Shown in pieces: positions 1 to 9,606 of a stretch of DNA of 64,000 bases. The position numbers were made by a program, and so were the translations under genes. The stretch comes from Bacteroidales bacterium (lineage in GTDB: Bacteria; Bacteroidota; Bacteroidia; Bacteroidales; UBA932): assembly GCA_017631435.1 (NCBI GenBank), contig JAGBTG010000035.1, positions 62,001-126,000 of the forward strand, in the 5' to 3' direction. Below the pieces are notes generated by a model. The model did not search any database and was not told the DNA's origin. It saw only the letters and a list, made by a program, of their open reading frames with translations. How positions within the stretch are numbered: position 1 is the first letter of the stretch; each line of letters opens with the position of its first letter.

Positions 1-1666
1 TCAACATATTTCCCGACAGGTCATTCTGCCATCTCATGTAGAAATAGCTGTGCTGTGGTCTTGGAGATGGATCGCTCGTATAATAATAGTTAGTTCCCAA
101 ACCCAAGTCAAAGTGGTCTTTATAGGAGTTTATAAGGAAAGGGTCCTTAAGGCTCTCATAAAAGTCTGGCTTGAGATTTTTAAGCTTGACAACATTCAGC
201 TGTATTGGAGAAACTTTGAAGAAATGTCTGTCATTTTTGCTCCATACATAGCTGAAACTGCTCGAAACTATATTTCGCGTGTATTCAGGCCTTTTCTGAT
301 AGTTGTATGATATTGCATACTCAGTTCTTGGAATACTGGTAGATTTGAACAGTTTGTTTGGAAGAAGGACGAATTTTGGAGTGCTTATAGATGTTGATGC
401 TCCAAACTCCGTTGCCCTCTTGTTGTTGTTGAAACCGAACTGGAAATCACCCATAAGGTTGACACTGAAGAGCTCAGCCCCTTTGAACAGATTCTTGTGA
501 TAATAGGAAACTGTAGGAGATATTCCCAACATGCCTGTTGAATTTATTGAACTCTGCAGACCAAGTTTGTATCCCTGGAGTTCCGATGCTGTGAGCTTGA
601 TTGTACAATCTACAGTATTGGTGTCTTTCTGGTCCATCTGAATGTTCACACTGCTGAACATATTCAGGTTTGAGAAACGGGAATATGTGTTTGAAACCTG
701 CTTTTCACTGTATGTATCTCCAGGCTGTACCTGATTTACCCTTGTTACCAGTCCCCTTCTGAGCAAAAGTTCATTCCTGAACTGGATATCAATGTTCCTG
801 TATGAAGTGGAATCATTGAGGGTGTTGAGATTCATTGCTGGAATTGCTATCACCGAGTCTCCCACAAAACTGTATACCAATGGATTTGAAGGCTTTCTAA
901 GCTCCTGTACTGTAACTTTTCCGTATTTGAACACCCTGTGAGGTTTGGCATCTTTAGGCTGCTCGTTTCTTGTATAGTCCCTTATATCTACATTTAATGT
1001 AGCCAGTCCGTTTTTTCCTATGGTATCTGCAGAGAAGAAAAGGTAATTTTTGGTAAATCCGTAATAGCCTTTGTCTCTCAATGCTTTTGCAATTGATTCT
1101 GATGCATCATTGAGATTAGCCTCAGACAACGGCATGCCATCTGCAATTGCTTTCTGCAGGGAATCTGCGTAGAATGCCTTCTCAAGCCCTTTTGAATCTA
1201 TCTGCCATTTGACAGAATCAATCAGGTATTGTTTCCCTAGTTCCACGTTGTAGTACACAGTTGTAATCTTTTTCCTTGTAACTATGGAATCCCTGACTTT
1301 TGAATTGTAATATCCCTGATATGTGAGGTGGTTAAGGATGTTTTTCTTTGAATCGGATACAAGAGAAGGATTAAATACAACTGGGGCCTGTCCTATTTTC
1401 TCTACAAACTTGTCCCATCCTTTTCCCTTGCCGTTCTCCCAATTGTAGAGGTTTATGAAAGGGTTCCATCCCCAGAAGAAATATGTATTGGGTTTCTGTT
1501 TCAGGTATGGTTCAAGTTCAGATGCCTGATAGGTTCTTGAATTCAGAATTTTGATCTCATTTTCCTTCAGTCGCGATTCTCCTGCAGGAATTACCTTTGT
1601 AGTGGAACACCCTGCAATTATTGCAGCCACAAGCAACAGAATATATTTGGATACTTTTTCCAACAT
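1..1666 (-). CDS. tamL: TamL-type lipoprotein, BamA/TamA family outer-membrane protein (3' part outside window)
   Basis: About 555 residues are visible and the reading frame runs off the left edge without a stop, so the C-terminal barrel is incomplete. The N-terminus is a lipoprotein signal peptide with lipobox AAIIAGC around residues 15-20. Then come POTRA-like segments (e.g. DKGYYGFTKNYLFF) and barrel-like strands (e.g. GISPTVSYYHKNLF). A lipidated BamA homologue is the hallmark of Bacteroidota TamL, which is thought to act in outer-membrane assembly; the specific role here is inferred. The ATG at 1664-1666 lies about 17 nt after a TATATTTG -7 element. The gene is divergent from an RNA methyltransferase. 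Confidence 0.85.
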   Translation of the reverse strand, partial: MLEKVSKYILLLVAAIIAGCSTTKVIPAGESRLKENEIKILNSRTYQASELEPYLKQKPNTYFFWGWNPFINLYNWENGKGKGWDKFVEKIGQAPVVFNPSLVSDSKKNILNHLTYQGYYNSKVRDSIVTRKKITTVYYNVELGKQYLIDSVKWQIDSKGLEKAFYADSLQKAIADGMPLSEANLNDASESIAKALRDKGYYGFTKNYLFFSADTIGKNGLATLNVDIRDYTRNEQPKDAKPHRVFKYGKVTVQELRKPSNPLVYSFVGDSVIAIPAMNLNTLNDSTSYRNIDIQFRNELLLRRGLVTRVNQVQPGDTYSEKQVSNTYSRFSNLNMFSSVNIQMDQKDTNTVDCTIKLTASELQGYKLGLQSSINSTGMLGISPTVSYYHKNLFKGAELFSVNLMGDFQFGFNNNKRATEFGASTSISTPKFVLLPNKLFKSTSIPRTEYAISYNYQKRPEYTRNIVSSSFSYVWSKNDRHFFKVSPIQLNVVKLKNLKPDFYESLKDPFLINSYKDHFDLGLGTNYYYTSDPSPRPQHSYFYMRWQNDLSGNML

Positions 1667-1682
1667 TACAATTTTATTTCCA

Positions 1683-1700
1683 CAAATATAGATATATTTG
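1683..1700. promoter_or_regulatory. Overlapping divergent -7 promoter elements
   Basis: The near-palindrome CAAATATAGATATATTTG holds one TATATTTG on each strand (1690-1683 minus, 1693-1700 plus), matching the Bacteroidota -7 consensus TAnnTTTG. The minus copy serves tamL and the plus copy the methyltransferase. No good TTTG -33 box sits at the usual distance on either side. Confidence 0.6.
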
Positions 1701-1718
1701 TACAAACAACTGAATGAT

Positions 1719-2468
1719 ATGGCTGTTCTGTCTGCAAATAAAATAAAATTCATCCGTTCCCTCTCACAGAAAAAATTCAGGGAGGAACATGGACTGTTTA
1801 TAGCTGAAGGAGAAAAGATTGTACAGGAAGCTCTCAACTCCGGCTACAATGTTAAGGAGGTCTTCTATGAGAAGGAAATTGGCAGTGAGGCAATGGGCAG
1901 GATTACTTGTCTGAACTCACCTTCTCCAGTCCTTGCAGTAATAGAGAAGCCTGATTTTACTCCCGACAGCATTTTAGAGTCTATCTCTTCCAAGGAGAAT
2001 TCATCGGGAAGAAAACCTTTGTATCTTGCATTGGATGGTGTAAAGGATCCGGGCAACCTGGGAACCATAATCCGTATAGCAGACTGGTTTGGAATTGATG
2101 CAATCTTTGCAAGTCCCGGCTCTGTTGAAGTTTACAATCCTAAAGTTGTCCAGGCCACTATGGGGGCTATCTTCCGCAAACAGGTGATCTATACTGATTT
2201 GGCACAGGTTTGTGAGAAATTCCTTGCTGCGGGTCTTCCTGTTTATGGAACTTTCCTTGATGGCAAGAATCTGTATGAGAACCTCCCTGCAGACAAAAAA
2301 CAAGGCCTCATAGTTATGGGAAGCGAATCATTTGGAATCTCCCCACAACTTGAAGCCATTATAAGCAATAAACTTCTCATACCACCCTACCCTGCAAATT
2401 CTGTAACATCAGAATCACTTAATGTGGCCATTGCCACAGCAATCATATGTGCTGAATTCAGAAGGTAA
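1719..2468 (+). CDS. TrmH/SpoU family RNA 2'-O-ribose methyltransferase
   Basis: The 249-residue protein has an N-terminal substrate-binding region (EGEKIVQEAL) and a SPOUT-fold catalytic domain with the three SpoU motifs: LDGVKDPGNLGTIIRIA, MGSESFGIS and SESLNVAIATAI. It should transfer methyl from SAM to a ribose 2'-OH in rRNA or tRNA; the exact target nucleotide cannot be read from the sequence. An in-frame TTG at 1698 would extend the protein, but it lies inside the -7 promoter element, so the ATG at 1719 (MAVLSANKIK) is chosen. The gene is convergent with a second SpoU enzyme at 2599. Confidence 0.88.
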   Translation: MAVLSANKIKFIRSLSQKKFREEHGLFIAEGEKIVQEALNSGYNVKEVFYEKEIGSEAMGRITCLNSPSPVLAVIEKPDFTPDSILESISSKENSSGRKPLYLALDGVKDPGNLGTIIRIADWFGIDAIFASPGSVEVYNPKVVQATMGAIFRKQVIYTDLAQVCEKFLAAGLPVYGTFLDGKNLYENLPADKKQGLIVMGSESFGISPQLEAIISNKLLIPPYPANSVTSESLNVAIATAIICAEFRR

Positions 2469-2480
2469 GTATGCAATACC

Positions 2481-2594
2481 GGAGAAATGATAATTCCCCT
2501 CAGGGGGACGACGCAGTCTCCTCTGCGTCGCCATTTCTTCAAAATAGCTCGCAACCGTCGAATGAGGTCCCCCGTCGGGGTTTATCATTTCTCC
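2481..2594 (-). repeat. Structured dispersed element, copy 1 (related to 41114-41229)
   Basis: This 114-nt intergenic element is closed by a perfect 13-bp inverted repeat (GGAGAAATGATAA / TTATCATTTCTCC). Read on the minus strand it holds conserved blocks shared with the copy at 41114: GGACCTCATTCGACGGTTG, TATTTTG and AGAGGAGACTGCGTCGTCC. Inside are a second stem GGGGGAC/GTCCCCC and a 10-bp hairpin around GACGCAG/CTGCGTC. It lies between two convergent methyltransferase genes and starts 5 nt after the rlmB stop on the minus strand. It could be a processed RNA, a bidirectional 3'-end or insulator element, or a REP/MITE-like repeat. I do not recognise a named family. Confidence 0.75.
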
Positions 2595-2598
2595 AGTG

Positions 2599-3342
2599 TT
2601 ACTTTGTTATCCTCTGGCGTACAGCCTCGTAAAGGATTACTGAAGCGGCTGCAGACACGTTCAATGAACCAATGTTGCCTGCCATTGGAATTTTAGCCTC
2701 GGCAGTTGCAAGTTTGCGGATAGCGTCTGAAATGCCTTTGTCCTCTGCACCCATTACAATTGCAGTTGCACCTGTAAGATCTACATCATACAGGTAACCT
2801 TCTGCTTTCTCTGTAGCGGTTACAATCTGCACGTCGCTCTGCTGTAGGTAGAATACTGCAGTTTTAAGGTTAGGTACTTTACATACATCAATTCTAAGCA
2901 ATGCCCCTGCGGAGGTCTTGATTGCATCAGGAGTAATTGAAGCACCACCTTTGGCAGGGAGGATAATGCATTCTACACCTGCACACTCTGCACTCCTTGC
3001 AATAGCTCCAAAGTTTCTTACATCACTAACGCCGTCAAGCATAAGGAACAACGGATTTTCTTTCTTTGCAAATGCCTTCTCAACAGCATCCTCAAGAGAT
3101 ACATAGTCAACTGAAGGGATAACTGCAATCACGCCCTGGTGTCTTGCACGGGTTATCTTGTCCAGTTTTTCTACTGGAACAAACTGAAATGCAATCTGCT
3201 TCTCCTGCAAAAGGGAGAAAAGTTGCTGGAACTGCTCTCCGGTAAGCCCTTTTTTCAATAGTACTTTCTCAATGTTCTTTCCTGCAGAGATAGCCTCAAA
3301 CACAGGATGCATTCCAAATAGGTAGTTAGTCTTCTGTTCCAT
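2599..3342 (-). CDS. rlmB: 23S rRNA (guanosine-2'-O-)-methyltransferase RlmB-like
   Basis: The 247-residue TrmH-family protein has an L30e-like N-terminal domain (YLFGMHPVFEAISAGK) and a SPOUT domain with motif 1 LDGVSDVRNFGAIARSAE, motif 2 MGAEDKGIS and motif 3 GSLNVSAAASVILYEAVRQR. The NYLFGxHPVxEAI start and overall length are typical of RlmB, which methylates G2251 of 23S rRNA at the peptidyl-transferase P-loop. It is distinct from its convergent relative at 1719. It lies 14 nt downstream of the ABC-F gene and is probably co-transcribed with it. Confidence 0.88.
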   Translation of the reverse strand: MEQKTNYLFGMHPVFEAISAGKNIEKVLLKKGLTGEQFQQLFSLLQEKQIAFQFVPVEKLDKITRARHQGVIAVIPSVDYVSLEDAVEKAFAKKENPLFLMLDGVSDVRNFGAIARSAECAGVECIILPAKGGASITPDAIKTSAGALLRIDVCKVPNLKTAVFYLQQSDVQIVTATEKAEGYLYDVDLTGATAIVMGAEDKGISDAIRKLATAEAKIPMAGNIGSLNVSAAASVILYEAVRQRITK

Positions 3343-3356
3343 ATTCTGTTTTCTTT

Positions 3357-5303
3357 TTATTCACTCAATTCTGCCCACTCTTCCATCTTCAGGTCAAGTT
3401 CATTTTTGGCAGATTCATATTTTGCTGTAAGTTCCAGAATCATTCCCGGATCTGTTACATTGCCAAGCTCCTCTTCAAGCTGTGCAATTATCCCTTCCAG
3501 TTCCTCAATTCTGGCCTCACATTGCTGTATTTTCTTCTTCAGCTTACTTTTCTCCCTCTCAATTTCCTTCATCTGCTGATATGAAAGCTGCTTTTCCTGT
3601 TTCCCGACAGATTCTTCAATTTTATTGGAGTCTTTGGATGAACCGGTACCTTGAGCGGCTACCGGTGCTTTTCTTTCAAGTTCACTCAAATTCTCCATCC
3701 TCTTGCGGGCAAGGAAATCCTGTACACCGCCAAGATGCTCCTTAACCTTTCCATCCTTGAACTCATAGATCTTGTCTACAAGGCCGTCGAGAAAATCACG
3801 GTCATGTGATACAATTACCAGTGTGCCGTCATAAGCCTGAAGAGCCTGTTTGAGGATATCCTTGGAGATAAGGTCCATGTGGTTGGTAGGCTCATCCAGT
3901 GCTAGGAGGTTATGTGGTTTGAGCATCAGTTTGGCCATTGCAAGGCGGGCACGTTCACCACCGCTCAGTACAGCAACTTTCTTGTCTATGTCTTCTCCCC
4001 TGAACAGGAATGCACCAAGTATATCCCTCAGTTTGGTACGGATGTCTCCAACTGCAATCTTGTCAAGAGTATCAAATACAGTATCGTTCTTGTCAAGGAC
4101 ATCTTCCTGGTTCTGGGCAAAGTATCCCATGTCCACGTTGTATCCCAGTCCGGCCTGGCCATCTATCGGGAAGAGCTCCTTGGTTATGATTTTCATGAGG
4201 GTGGTCTTTCCCTCACCGTTTCTTCCTACAAAGGCTATCTTTTCTCCCCTTTCAATGGTTATGTTCACACCATCAATGATTACTTTCTTGCCGTAGCCTA
4301 TTGTGGCGTCCTTTGCTGAGAAAACAACCTGGCCACTGCGCGGTGCAGGTGGAAATTTTACGCTCAATGCGCTTTTGTCCTCAATGTCTACCTCAATACG
4401 CTCCAGTTTGTCAAGTTGTTTTATACGGCTCTGTACCTGGTTGCTCTTTGTTGCCTTGTAGCGGAACCTCTCAATGAATTCCTCGGTCTTCTCAATCATC
4501 TTCTGCTGGTTCTCATATGCTGCAAGCTGTTGCTGCATCCTCTCGGCGCGGAGCTCCTTATATTTGCTGTAAGGAACCTTATAATCATAAACTTTACCAA
4601 GCATAATCTCTACAGTACGCTTGGTTATATTGTCCAGGAACTTACGGTCGTGTGATATAAGGACAATTGCCCCGGGGAAATTTTTCAGATAATCCTCAAA
4701 CCATTCAATTGATTCAATATCAAGGTGGTTGGTAGGCTCATCAAGAAGGAGCACATCAGGCTTTCTAAGAAGAACTTTTGCAAGTTCTATACGCATGTTC
4801 CAGCCCTGGCTGAATGTAGATGTTGGCCTCTCAAGGTCTTCCCTCTTGAATCCCAGTCCTACAAGCACCTTTTCAGCCTGCGAACGTACCGGTTCAGACT
4901 CAAGGATAGCAACCCTGTCGTTATACTCGTTAAGCTTTACTATAAGGTTGTTGTAGCTGCCGGAATCATAATCTGTACGTTCTGCAAGTTCCAGATTAAT
5001 TTGTGAAATCTTGTCATGAAGTGCAAACAATTCATTGAATGCCGTAAGGGCCTCGTCAATTACACTCTTGTCCTTGGCATGTTCCATCTGCTGTGGAAGG
5101 TATCCTATATTCAGCCCCGGAGGAACCATTATCTTTCCGCCGGTTGGGGAGTTTATACCCAGAATAAGTTTGAGCAGAGTGGATTTTCCTGCTCCATTCT
5201 TCCCCACAAGACCAATCCTGTCGTTGTCTGTAATATGGAAATTGATGTCATTCAGCAAGGTAAATCCACCGAATGATACGTTTACATTATTTATCGATAT
5301 CAC
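3357..5303 (-). CDS. ABC-F family ATPase (Uup/EttA-like, ribosome-associated)
   Basis: The 648-residue soluble protein has two ATP-binding cassettes and no membrane segments, as expected of ABC-F factors. Cassette 1 has Walker A GKNGAGKS (34-41), signature TFSQGW (about 163-168) and Walker B LLLDEPTNHLD (about 185-195). Cassette 2 has Walker A GRNGEGKT, signature LSGGERARLAMAKL and LALDEPTNHMD. The charged inter-cassette linker (ERMQQQLAAYENQQKMIEK) and the C-terminal coiled coil (ELERKAP to the end) match Uup-like members. ABC-F proteins act on stalled or initiating ribosomes. Without an antibiotic-resistance signature, a housekeeping role is more likely. The start overlaps the end of tatC by 17 nt. 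Confidence 0.9.
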   Translation of the reverse strand: MISINNVNVSFGGFTLLNDINFHITDNDRIGLVGKNGAGKSTLLKLILGINSPTGGKIMVPPGLNIGYLPQQMEHAKDKSVIDEALTAFNELFALHDKISQINLELAERTDYDSGSYNNLIVKLNEYNDRVAILESEPVRSQAEKVLVGLGFKREDLERPTSTFSQGWNMRIELAKVLLRKPDVLLLDEPTNHLDIESIEWFEDYLKNFPGAIVLISHDRKFLDNITKRTVEIMLGKVYDYKVPYSKYKELRAERMQQQLAAYENQQKMIEKTEEFIERFRYKATKSNQVQSRIKQLDKLERIEVDIEDKSALSVKFPPAPRSGQVVFSAKDATIGYGKKVIIDGVNITIERGEKIAFVGRNGEGKTTLMKIITKELFPIDGQAGLGYNVDMGYFAQNQEDVLDKNDTVFDTLDKIAVGDIRTKLRDILGAFLFRGEDIDKKVAVLSGGERARLAMAKLMLKPHNLLALDEPTNHMDLISKDILKQALQAYDGTLVIVSHDRDFLDGLVDKIYEFKDGKVKEHLGGVQDFLARKRMENLSELERKAPVAAQGTGSSKDSNKIEESVGKQEKQLSYQQMKEIEREKSKLKKKIQQCEARIEELEGIIAQLEEELGNVTDPGMILELTAKYESAKNELDLKMEEWAELSE

Positions 5304-6066
5304 GGCAAACCAAAATGCTTAATTCATATAAACCGTACAATGGCAACCCTACTGCCATAAGGGTGAACGGATCACCGCTTGGGGTGATGAATGCTGCCAG
5401 AACAAGCATTACTATAAATGCATGTCTGCGGTATTTTTTGAGGAAACTCTTTGTGAGAATTCCTATTCTCGACAATATAACCGCAAGTGAAGGCATCTCA
5501 AACACAACTCCCATAATGAGTATCAGCCATGTGAACATGGAGATGTATGACTGTAGGGAAATCTGGTTTGCCACCTCCAAACTTACCTGATATGTACCGA
5601 GGAATCTTAAGGTAAGAGGGAATATTAAGTAGTAACCCACAAGCACACCAAGCAGGAACAGTATGCCTGCAAATGCAAATGCCCCTTTTGCAGCCCTTTT
5701 TTCATTGTCGTACAGTGCCGGGCTTACAAATTTCCACAACTGGTACACAATGAACGGAACCGACAGTACAAGGGCAAAATAGAATGTTGTGCTTATATGA
5801 ATGAAGAACTGGGCAGAAAGGTCTATGTTTATAAGACTCAGCTTAAATTCGGGCAATGTAGGCATACCCATCATTACCAGCACTTTGTCTATAAGTTTAT
5901 ATAGGGCAAAGTCTGAGTTTATTGGGGCAAACACTACCTTGTCAAATACAAAGTCCTTTGCCATAAATATTCCAGCCATCAAGGCTACAATAACTATGGC
6001 AGACCTGAAGAGCACCTTGCGCAATTCGTCAAGGTGCTCCCAAAATGTCATCTGCTGCTCTTCCAA
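5287..6066 (-). CDS. tatC: Sec-independent protein translocase TatC
   Basis: The 259-residue polytopic membrane protein has about six hydrophobic segments and the TatC signature region MTFWEHLDELRKVLFRS near the N-terminus. It also has FVSPALYDNEKRAA in the first periplasmic and cytoplasmic loops, and the FITPSGDPFT segment near the C-terminus. It is the receptor of the twin-arginine export pathway. tatA lies immediately upstream with no gap (stop at 6067, start at 6066). No tatB is present, so a TatAC-type translocase is inferred. The 3' end overlaps the ABC-F gene. Confidence 0.93.
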   Translation of the reverse strand: MEEQQMTFWEHLDELRKVLFRSAIVIVALMAGIFMAKDFVFDKVVFAPINSDFALYKLIDKVLVMMGMPTLPEFKLSLINIDLSAQFFIHISTTFYFALVLSVPFIVYQLWKFVSPALYDNEKRAAKGAFAFAGILFLLGVLVGYYLIFPLTLRFLGTYQVSLEVANQISLQSYISMFTWLILIMGVVFEMPSLAVILSRIGILTKSFLKKYRRHAFIVMLVLAAFITPSGDPFTLMAVGLPLYGLYELSILVCRDIDK

Positions 6067-6279
6067 TTATTTATTCTCCTCTTTCTTTTCGTCTTTGGTA
6101 ACGTCGGCATTGATCTCGTCTTCAATACCCTTTACACCGTCTTTAAAGCTTTTTACACCTTTTCCAATTCCTTTCATAAGCTCAGGAATCTTCTTGCCTC
6201 CAAACAATAGAAGTACAATAAGTGCAATTACTATAACCTCACCGGCACCAAAGCTGCCGAACAATAGCAAGTTTCTCAT
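6067..6279 (-). CDS. tatA: Twin-arginine translocase subunit TatA/E
   Basis: This 70-residue protein has one N-terminal membrane helix (GEVIVIALIVLLLFGGKKIP) ending in the FGGKKIPEL hinge. An amphipathic helix (MKGIGKGVKSFKDGVKG) and an acidic/lysine-rich tail follow. Length and layout are those of TatA, the pore-forming subunit for folded proteins. It is co-transcribed with tatC, which abuts it. Confidence 0.93.
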   Translation of the reverse strand: MRNLLLFGSFGAGEVIVIALIVLLLFGGKKIPELMKGIGKGVKSFKDGVKGIEDEINADVTKDEKKEENK

Positions 6280-6291
6280 TATGTATATGTT

Positions 6292-6729
6292 TTAAAAATA
6301 TTTTTCCATTATATGTGCAGCATGGTCAGGTACCCTGCAAGGGCGTCTGGTGTCTGCCTTTATGAATCCTATCACAACCTCACCTTCAGCTACAACTGCA
6401 CCAATCTCCCCCTGAGGGGTAAGAGGATTGTTGCTGCTCTGCTTGTAGATTACAGTCTTGATCTTCATCTTTGCCATGGGCATGCTCTCCACACTTGAGA
6501 CTATTCTAAGGGTATCTCCCATTCTCGACGGTGTCTTGTATGTACAGAATGTTGACACAACAGGAAGCATTACCCCTTGTCCCTCAATTTCACTTATCGG
6601 GAGGCCAATCTCCTCAAGCATCTTTATTCTTCCATATTCAAAGAACCTGATGTAGTTTGAATGGTGGACAATACCCATAAGGTCTGTCTCATAGTATCTT
6701 ACATCTATTGTGCACTCAGTCTGTATCAT
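6292..6729 (-). CDS. Acyl-CoA thioesterase, YbgC/4-hydroxybenzoyl-CoA thioesterase family
   Basis: The 145-residue single hot-dog-fold protein carries the family motif YYETDLMGIVHHSNYIRFFEYGR (about residues 11-33), in which the Asp of ETDxMG is the catalytic residue in YbgC-like enzymes. It should hydrolyse a small acyl-CoA, but the substrate is not evident. It lies 12 nt upstream of tatA and 24 nt downstream of valS on the same strand, so it may share their transcript. Tol-Pal genes, the usual YbgC neighbours, are absent. Confidence 0.8.
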   Translation of the reverse strand: MIQTECTIDVRYYETDLMGIVHHSNYIRFFEYGRIKMLEEIGLPISEIEGQGVMLPVVSTFCTYKTPSRMGDTLRIVSSVESMPMAKMKIKTVIYKQSSNNPLTPQGEIGAVVAEGEVVIGFIKADTRRPCRVPDHAAHIMEKYF

Positions 6730-6753
6730 CTGCGCAGTGTGGTTGCATTGTTG

Positions 6754-9507
6754 TTATTTTCCCAATAGGGCTGCAATTCTGTTGTGAAGGTTCTCCAATT
6801 TGGTTGTTGCATCAGACTGTTTCTTCCTCTCCATTGCAACTACGCTCTCAGGTGCATTGTTTACAAATTTCTCGTTTCCAAGTTTTGCATTCACCTGTTT
6901 CAGGAACTTCTCGTAGTATTCAATCTCAGCCTTCATCTTGGCAACCTCTTCCTCAACATTGATGTGCTCATTGAGCGGTACAAAGAACTCGCTTGTCTTA
7001 ACCATAAAGTTTACACCCTGAGCCTGTGCATCAAATGCGTCAACAACATTGATGGCAGAAATATTTGCAAGTTTCTTTATTACAGAGTCCATAACATTGT
7101 TGTATGGCGCTTTTGCAAACATCTCAAGAGCCTCTTTTGGAGAAATCTGCTTGCTTTGTCTGATGTTTCTTATGTTCATTACCATCTGCGAAGCATTCTC
7201 AAACTGCTCCAACAGCTCTGCGTTGAACTCCTCTCCTGCAGGTACGCTCTGGAACATGATTGTCTCACCCTCTGCCCTTGCCTCAAGGTTCTGCCACAAC
7301 TCCTCTGTGATGAATGGCATGAACGGATGAAGGATTCTGAGCAATGAATCAAAGAATGATTTTGTTGCAGCGTATGTCTGTGGATCAATGCCTGCTCCAT
7401 ATGCAGGTTTTACCATCTCAAGGTACCATGCGCAGAAATCATCCCAGAACAGCTTGTAGATCTCCATCAAAGCCTCTGAAAGTCTGTATTTGCCCAAAAG
7501 GTCTTCAATCTCGGCACTTGTCTTGGCAAGTTTTGCCTTGAACCAGTCAACTGCTACCTTAGAACTTTCCGGCTGCTGTGCAGATTCATCTACATTCCAA
7601 CCGCTTACAAGACGGAATGCGTTCCATATCTTGTTGTTGAAGTTTCTACCCTGCTCGCAAAGAGCCTCGTCAAACAGAATGTCGTTTCCTGCCGGAGCCG
7701 AAAGCATCATTCCCATACGTACCGCATCAGCACCGTATTGTGCAATAAGTTCAAGCGGGTCAGGTGAGTTTCCAAGTGATTTTGACATCTTTCTGCCCAA
7801 CTTGTCCCTTACAATACCGGTGAAGTATACATTCTTGAACGGCATGTTGCCTTTGTACTCATATCCTGCCATAATCATTCTGGCTACCCAGAAGAAGATG
7901 ATGTCCGGACCGGTTACAAGGTCGCTTGTAGGGTAATAGTAGTTGAATTCTTCATTGTCGGGATTATTGATGCCTCCAAACAATGAAAGCGGCCATAGCC
8001 ATGATGAGAACCATGTGTCAAGTGCATCATCATCCTGTTTCAACTGCTCTACGGTTATATTTTCATATCCTGGAATTGCTTTTGCAAGTTCCAATGCCTT
8101 CTCTGCTGATTCTGCAACTACAAATTTCTCCTCTCCCTCTGCTGATGAAGGTAGGAAATATGCAGGGATTCTGTGGCCCCACCACAACTGACGGCTAATA
8201 CACCAGTCCTGGATATTCTCCAACCAGTTGTTGTATGTAGTCTTGTATTTTGGAGGGTAGAATTTGAGTTCATCGTTCATTACAGGTGGAAGGGCGATGT
8301 CTGCAAAATGCTGCATCTTAAGGAACCACTGCATGCAAAGACGTGGCTCAACAGCAGTGTCAGAGTTTCTCTCAGAGTATCCTACCTTGTTCTGGTAGTC
8401 CTCCACTTTCTCCATAAGGCCTGCTGCCTCAAGGTCCTTCACAATCTGTTTGCGTACTGCCATACGGTCCATGCCCACATACATTCCAGCAGCCTCGCTA
8501 AGTGTAGCGTCTGCGTTGAAGATGTCTATAGTCTCAAGATTGTGGGTTTTACCCAACATGTAGTCATTTGTGTCGTGTGCAGGGGTTACTTTCAAACATC
8601 CTGTACCAAACTCAATCTCAACATATCTGTCCTCAATTACCGGAATGGCCCTGTTTACAAGAGGTACAATAACCTTCTTGCCTTTTAGCCATGTGTTTTT
8701 AGGGTCTTTAGGGTTGATGCACATTGCGGTATCACCCATAATTGTCTCCGGACGTGTTGTTGCCACTACAGCGTATCTTCTGCCCTGCTCATCCTTGTGC
8801 AGGATCTGGTGTTTTACTGTAGGATCAAACGAATCTGCAGGTGAAAGAGTTACTGCGCCTGCCTCCTCTCCGTCTGTGCATCCTGGAGTCTCCTCCACAT
8901 AATATCTCAAATAGTAGAGTTTGCTTTTCTCATCTTTGTAGATCACCTCCTCGTTGCTCAGTGCGGTCTGGGCTTTAGGGTCCCAGTTCACCATTCTAAG
9001 GCCACGGTAGATGAGTCCTTTATTATACAAGTCTACAAAAACCTTGATTACGCTCTCGCTTCTCTCCTGGTCCATTGTAAATGCGGTCCTGTCCCAGTCG
9101 CAGCTTGCACCAAGCTTGCGCAACTGTTTGAGGATGATTCCGCCATGCTCGTTTGTCCAGTCCCAAGCGTGCTCCAAAAACTGCTCTCTGGTAAGGTCAC
9201 TTTTTTTGATGCCTTTCTCAGAAAGTCTCTTCACCACTTTGGCTTCTGTGGCAATTGATGCGTGGTCTGTACCCGGAACCCAGCATGCATTTTTACCCTT
9301 CATCCTTGCACGTCTTACAAGAATGTCCTGGATAGTATTGTTCAACATATGGCCCATATGAAGTACACCAGTTACATTTGGTGGAGGAATTACAATTGTA
9401 TATGCCTCTTTTTCATTGGGTTCTGAGTGGAAGAACTTTTTCTCCAACCAATATGAGTACCATTTGTCCTCAATGTTCGCCGGATTATATTTTGCTGGAA
9501 TTTCCAT
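6754..9507 (-). CDS. valS: Valyl-tRNA synthetase
   Basis: The 917-residue class I aminoacyl-tRNA synthetase has the HIGH motif as HMGH (50-53, in [15 protein letters not shown]) and KMSKS at 573-577. An editing (CP1) domain with [12 protein letters not shown] lies between them, followed by the anticodon-binding domain with [11 protein letters not shown]. The C-terminal coiled coil ([20 protein letters not shown]) is typical of ValRS and separates it from the similar IleRS and LeuRS. Its length is normal. A well-formed promoter lies just upstream (9552-9581), and the gene is divergent from etfB. Confidence 0.96.
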   Translation of the reverse strand: MEIPAKYNPANIEDKWYSYWLEKKFFHSEPNEKEAYTIVIPPPNVTGVLHMGHMLNNTIQDILVRRARMKGKNACWVPGTDHASIATEAKVVKRLSEKGIKKSDLTREQFLEHAWDWTNEHGGIILKQLRKLGASCDWDRTAFTMDQERSESVIKVFVDLYNKGLIYRGLRMVNWDPKAQTALSNEEVIYKDEKSKLYYLRYYVEETPGCTDGEEAGAVTLSPADSFDPTVKHQILHKDEQGRRYAVVATTRPETIMGDTAMCINPKDPKNTWLKGKKVIVPLVNRAIPVIEDRYVEIEFGTGCLKVTPAHDTNDYMLGKTHNLETIDIFNADATLSEAAGMYVGMDRMAVRKQIVKDLEAAGLMEKVEDYQNKVGYSERNSDTAVEPRLCMQWFLKMQHFADIALPPVMNDELKFYPPKYKTTYNNWLENIQDWCISRQLWWGHRIPAYFLPSSAEGEEKFVVAESAEKALELAKAIPGYENITVEQLKQDDDALDTWFSSWLWPLSLFGGINNPDNEEFNYYYPTSDLVTGPDIIFFWVARMIMAGYEYKGNMPFKNVYFTGIVRDKLGRKMSKSLGNSPDPLELIAQYGADAVRMGMMLSAPAGNDILFDEALCEQGRNFNNKIWNAFRLVSGWNVDESAQQPESSKVAVDWFKAKLAKTSAEIEDLLGKYRLSEALMEIYKLFWDDFCAWYLEMVKPAYGAGIDPQTYAATKSFFDSLLRILHPFMPFITEELWQNLEARAEGETIMFQSVPAGEEFNAELLEQFENASQMVMNIRNIRQSKQISPKEALEMFAKAPYNNVMDSVIKKLANISAINVVDAFDAQAQGVNFMVKTSEFFVPLNEHINVEEEVAKMKAEIEYYEKFLKQVNAKLGNEKFVNNAPESVVAMERKKQSDATTKLENLHNRIAALLGK

Positions 9508-9551
9508 AATAATATTTACACTTTTAAAATTAAGAAAAACAGTTAGGAACG

Positions 9552-9581
9552 CAAAGTTAATTAAAATAAATACGTTGCAAA
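9552..9581 (-). promoter_or_regulatory. valS promoter
   Basis: On the minus strand TTTG (9581-9578) is followed after 18 nt by TAACTTTG (9559-9552), close to the Bacteroidota -33/-7 consensus TTTG-N19-21-TAnnTTTG. The valS ATG is at 9507, giving a leader of roughly 40 nt. Confidence 0.6.
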
Positions 9582-9606
9582 ATTCTATTTTAAAGAAAAT
9601 AATTAC

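Noticed and set aside
50..500. Plus-strand reading frames of 65-86 codons
   Set aside because: They lie antisense inside the tamL frame, which is continuous from 1666 to the window edge and has a clear lipoprotein start.
1698..1718. N-terminal extension of the RNA methyltransferase from TTG
   Set aside because: The TTG is part of the TATATTTG -7 element; the ATG at 1719 gives the normal family start.
3850..4319. 135-148-codon plus-strand frames
   Set aside because: Shadows of the ABC-F gene on the other strand; the second cassette motifs are intact there.
8173..8688. 171-codon plus-strand frame
   Set aside because: It is fully antisense within valS, whose domains are continuous through this region; it has no family features.
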